Shown here piece after piece: positions 61,807 to 64,000 of a stretch of 64,000 bases of DNA (the first letter of the stretch is position 1; every line of letters starts with the position of its first letter). Below the pieces are notes generated by a model. The model saw only the letters and a list, made by a program, of their open reading frames with translations. It did not search any database and was not told the origin of the DNA. Where the stretch lies: NCBI GenBank assembly GCA_938084565.1, contig CALKEU010000005.1, forward strand, positions 69,715 to 133,714. Direction: 5' to 3'. The stretch comes from Candidatus Kapaibacterium sp. (lineage in GTDB: Bacteria > Bacteroidota > Ignavibacteria > Kapaibacteriales > HRBIN21). Both the position numbers and the translations under genes were made by a program.

Positions 61807-62718
61807 CTACGCCTGCCAGACGAAGGCATTCTGGTCGTGGATGAGGCGTCCACGCTGGTGAAGAGCCTCTTCCAGATAGGGAGGCAGAACAAACATGGCC
61901 GAGTGCATATGTGGGGAGTAGTACCGACTGTAGAGCTGCCGAGTGCGGTAGCGGTGTTCGAGTTCAGGAAGGGGGAGAGCGATTGGATTGTAGGCTTTGC
62001 TAGCCATGATGAAGGCCCAGGGGAGTTGGAAGGAGGACACGAATGCCCAGTAGAGGCCTACCCAGGGGAAGACCTCCCGTAGTGTTTTCCTCAGGCTAGC
62101 CGCAAAATCGGGATAGAGGGGGTCAGCGCTTCCGGCCTGGGCGACGAAGAGGCCTTCCGGGGTAAGGCGGGAGGCAAGGTGCTTGTAGAATTCGACCGTA
62201 AAGAGCATGACGGACGGGCCACCTTCGATGGGTTCGGTCAGGTCGGAGATGATGACATCGTAGGTGCTTTCCGGGCTATTTTCCACGAAGGCTCGCGCAT
62301 CGCCGTAGTAGAGCTGTGTTCTCGGGTCCTGGAAGCAGCCCTGGTGCCATTCCGGCAACAGGCGCTCGCAGAGCTCGACGAGCTCCCGATCGATGTCGAC
62401 CATAACCGCCTGCTCTACGCACGGATGGCGCAGCACTTCGCGGAGGGTGGCTCCCTCGCCGCCGCCCATGATCAAAACGCTGCGAGGGTGAGGATGAGTC
62501 ATCAAGGCTGGATGGACGAGGCTCTCATGGTAGATAAACTCGTCGACTTCTGCCGACTGAATACGGCCATCCAGGAAGAGCGCTTTGCCCAAAGCAGGGG
62601 CACGGACAATTGCTACGCTCTGGTAGGCCGTGCGACCCAGGAAGAGAACCTCATGGACGCGATAGTGGAATTGGAGGTGTTCGGTGTGCTGATCGATGAT
62701 CCAGATACCGCTTGCCAT
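61807..62718 (-). CDS. Aminopropyltransferase of the ACL5/thermospermine-synthase type
   Basis: A 303-residue polyamine aminopropyltransferase; it moves aminopropyl from decarboxylated SAM to a polyamine. It has QSAEVDEFIYHESLVHPAL, IMGGGEGATLREVLRH and ISDLTEPIEGGPSVMLFT. The segment DLTEPIEGGP corresponds to the plant ACL5 'DLADPVEGGP' motif, whereas classical spermidine synthases have D(S/T)(S/T)DP here; VAQAGSADPLY also agrees with ACL5. It may therefore make thermospermine or another long polyamine, as expected in thermophiles. It starts 6 bases after nrdJ, so the two are likely one transcript. Confidence 0.85.
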   Translation of the reverse strand: MASGIWIIDQHTEHLQFHYRVHEVLFLGRTAYQSVAIVRAPALGKALFLDGRIQSAEVDEFIYHESLVHPALMTHPHPRSVLIMGGGEGATLREVLRHPCVEQAVMVDIDRELVELCERLLPEWHQGCFQDPRTQLYYGDARAFVENSPESTYDVIISDLTEPIEGGPSVMLFTVEFYKHLASRLTPEGLFVAQAGSADPLYPDFAASLRKTLREVFPWVGLYWAFVSSFQLPWAFIMASKAYNPIALPLPELEHRYRTRQLYSRYYSPHMHSAMFVLPPYLEEALHQRGRLIHDQNAFVWQA

Positions 62719-62724
62719 GAGCTC

Positions 62725-64000
62725 TCAGGAGCATCCGCTCGGAGTTCCACAATCTTCGCAGACAGCGCAGCTGCCCGTTTGCCGCATGCGCATGGAGCCA
62801 CAGACCGGACAGGTCTCGCCCGTATATCCTCGAGCTTTAGCCTCAGCCACGCGGCGGGCATACGCACCGTTGATACCTATGCCATTGGGAGCTACCAGCT
62901 CAGGCTCTTCCTCTGCGGGCTTTGGTGTCTCCCATTCGCTAATGCGAACCACCGACGGGGATGCTGGAGGGGGCTGTTGGCCTGCTGTGGGCGGCGCAGG
63001 GGTGCTCTCGTGCAGGTGAGGAGGTACTTCGTCGACCGCTTTGACATGGACGAAATCCGTGCGCCCCAGATAATCATAAGCCAGCGAGCGGAAGACGTAG
63101 TCGAGGACGGAGGTAGCGTACTTGATGGCTTCGTGCCCTTCGACGGGACCGGAGGGTTCGAAGCGAGTGAAGGTAAAGGTATCCACGAGCTCCTCAAGGG
63201 GGATGCCGTACTGCAGTGCTTTGGAAGCCAGTACAGCAAAGCAGTTGAGCAGGCCCTTGAAGGAGGCTCCTTCCTTGTACATATCGATGAAGATCTCGCC
63301 GAGCGTGCCGTCCTCGTATTCGCCCGTGCGGAGGTAGACCTTGTGGCCGCCTACATAGGCTTCCCGGACGAAGCCTTGGCGCTTCTTTGGAAGGCGTCGG
63401 CGCTGTGGACGCTGGTAGACAACGCGTTCGATGATGCGTTCCTGTACCTCCCGGGGGCCTTTGGTTTCATCGAGTGTCTCCTCATCGCCGAGCATGACGA
63501 TTTCATCCTCCAACCCTTCGATGGCGCTACTTAGGGGCTGCGAGAGTTTTGAGCCATCTCGGTACAGAGCAATAGCTTTCAGCCCCATCTGCCATGCCTG
63601 GAGGTAGACGTCCGCAACGTCTTGGACCGTTGCCTCTGCGGGCATATTGACCGTTTTGGAAATGCCGCCGGAGATGAATGGCTGTACGGCAGCCATCATG
63701 CGTATGTGGGCTAGGTAGTCAATGTAGCGTTTGCCGCGCTTGCCGCACTTGTTAGCACAGTCGAACACGGGGAGGTGCTCCGGACGCAGATGGGGGGCCC
63801 CTTCCACCGTCATTGTACCGCAGACATACTCATTGGCAGCCTCGATCTCTTCCCGGCTGAAGCCGAGGGCTTGCAGGAGATCAAAGTGGGGATCGGAGAG
63901 CTGCTCACGGCTGAAGCCCAGACGCAGGCAGAACTCCTCGCCAAGGGTCCAGGGCGTAAAGGCGAAGCGAATATCAAACACGTTGGGTAGGAGCGACTCA
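62725..64000 (-). CDS. nrdJ: Class II (adenosylcobalamin-dependent) ribonucleotide reductase, C-terminal part
   Basis: The frame is open to the window edge, so the start lies outside; 424 codons plus stop are visible. The visible part has [52 protein letters not shown]-type sequence and [28 protein letters not shown], hallmarks of the large class II NrdJ of the vitamin B12-dependent type. The last 40 residues are Cys-rich ([24 protein letters not shown]), the redox tail that regenerates the active-site disulphide. The enzyme makes deoxyribonucleotides with or without oxygen. The aminopropyltransferase gene follows after 6 bases. Confidence 0.93.
   Translation of the reverse strand, partial: ESLLPNVFDIRFAFTPWTLGEEFCLRLGFSREQLSDPHFDLLQALGFSREEIEAANEYVCGTMTVEGAPHLRPEHLPVFDCANKCGKRGKRYIDYLAHIRMMAAVQPFISGGISKTVNMPAEATVQDVADVYLQAWQMGLKAIALYRDGSKLSQPLSSAIEGLEDEIVMLGDEETLDETKGPREVQERIIERVVYQRPQRRRLPKKRQGFVREAYVGGHKVYLRTGEYEDGTLGEIFIDMYKEGASFKGLLNCFAVLASKALQYGIPLEELVDTFTFTRFEPSGPVEGHEAIKYATSVLDYVFRSLAYDYLGRTDFVHVKAVDEVPPHLHESTPAPPTAGQQPPPASPSVVRISEWETPKPAEEEPELVAPNGIGINGAYARRVAEAKARGYTGETCPVCGSMRMRQTGSCAVCEDCGTPSGCS

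Overview
The window is a gene-dense, roughly 58-60% GC stretch from a Gram-negative bacterium, with no phage, insertion sequence or CRISPR array seen. Several traits point to the Bacteroidota/Chlorobiota superphylum, most likely a Kapabacteria- or Ignavibacteria-like lineage: a gingipain-domain PorU-like protein with a type IX secretion (T9SS) sorting domain, a GWxTD-domain protein, many outer-membrane barrel proteins, and repeated TAnnTTTG elements upstream of genes, which match the Bacteroidota -7 promoter box. A class II (B12-dependent) ribonucleotide reductase and an ACL5-type aminopropyltransferase would fit a thermophile or an organism meeting varied oxygen; that part is inference.

Layout. 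1-1.9 kb: end of paaA, then paaB, paaC and paaD (ring-epoxidising phenylacetyl-CoA oxygenase). 1.95-7.8 kb: a surface protein with an S74 autoprocessing domain, a CAU-anticodon tRNA, an exported protein, a PAS histidine kinase and a four-LysM MltD-like transglycosylase. 7.9-11 kb: tRNA-Leu(GAG), infC, rpmI, rplT, pheS and a LolD-like ATPase. 11-16.4 kb: a TonB-receptor-like barrel, then paaF-paaG-HAD on the minus strand. 16.4-22.7 kb: an exported family protein, Rel, a coiled-coil gene pair and an HtrA protease. 22.7-29 kb: a remarkable tandem-fused tyrosine phenol-lyase-like protein, rlmN and clpC. 29-39 kb: heptose kinase and cytidylyltransferase, an outer-membrane barrel and a lipoprotein, SAM hydroxide adenosyltransferase, a metallophosphoesterase, an NrnA-like DHH protein, lysine 6-aminotransferase and an unknown four-helix membrane protein. 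39-48.3 kb: the 1900-residue PorU-like protein, thrS and a glucose/sorbosone dehydrogenase-like protein with a sorting-domain-like tail. 48.3-49 kb: tRNA-Ala and tRNA-Asp followed by about 450 bases without a gene but with many hairpins (candidate structured RNA). 49-54.6 kb: DUF190/CrcB pair, GWxTD protein, rimO, 3-hydroxyacyl-CoA dehydrogenase, mreC and mreD. 54.6-61.3 kb: a four-gene envelope module (inner-membrane-anchored periplasmic protein, two outer-membrane-type proteins, vWA-OmpA protein). 61.3-64 kb: a small Cys-Cys repeat protein, an ACL5-type aminopropyltransferase and the C-terminal part of NrdJ.

How the genes work together. Phenylacetate catabolism is scattered: the oxygenase at the left end, the isomerase and hydratase at 15 kb and a 3-hydroxyacyl-CoA dehydrogenase at 52 kb. 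If the TPL-like protein releases phenol or a related aromatic from an amino acid, it would be a further aromatic-metabolism gene. Envelope biogenesis is the other main theme (T9SS, MreCD, MltD, heptose synthesis, HtrA, OmpA).

The most striking observation is the 881-residue TPL-like fusion. Its two halves have lost complementary sets of active-site residues, so one composite active site may be built between them.
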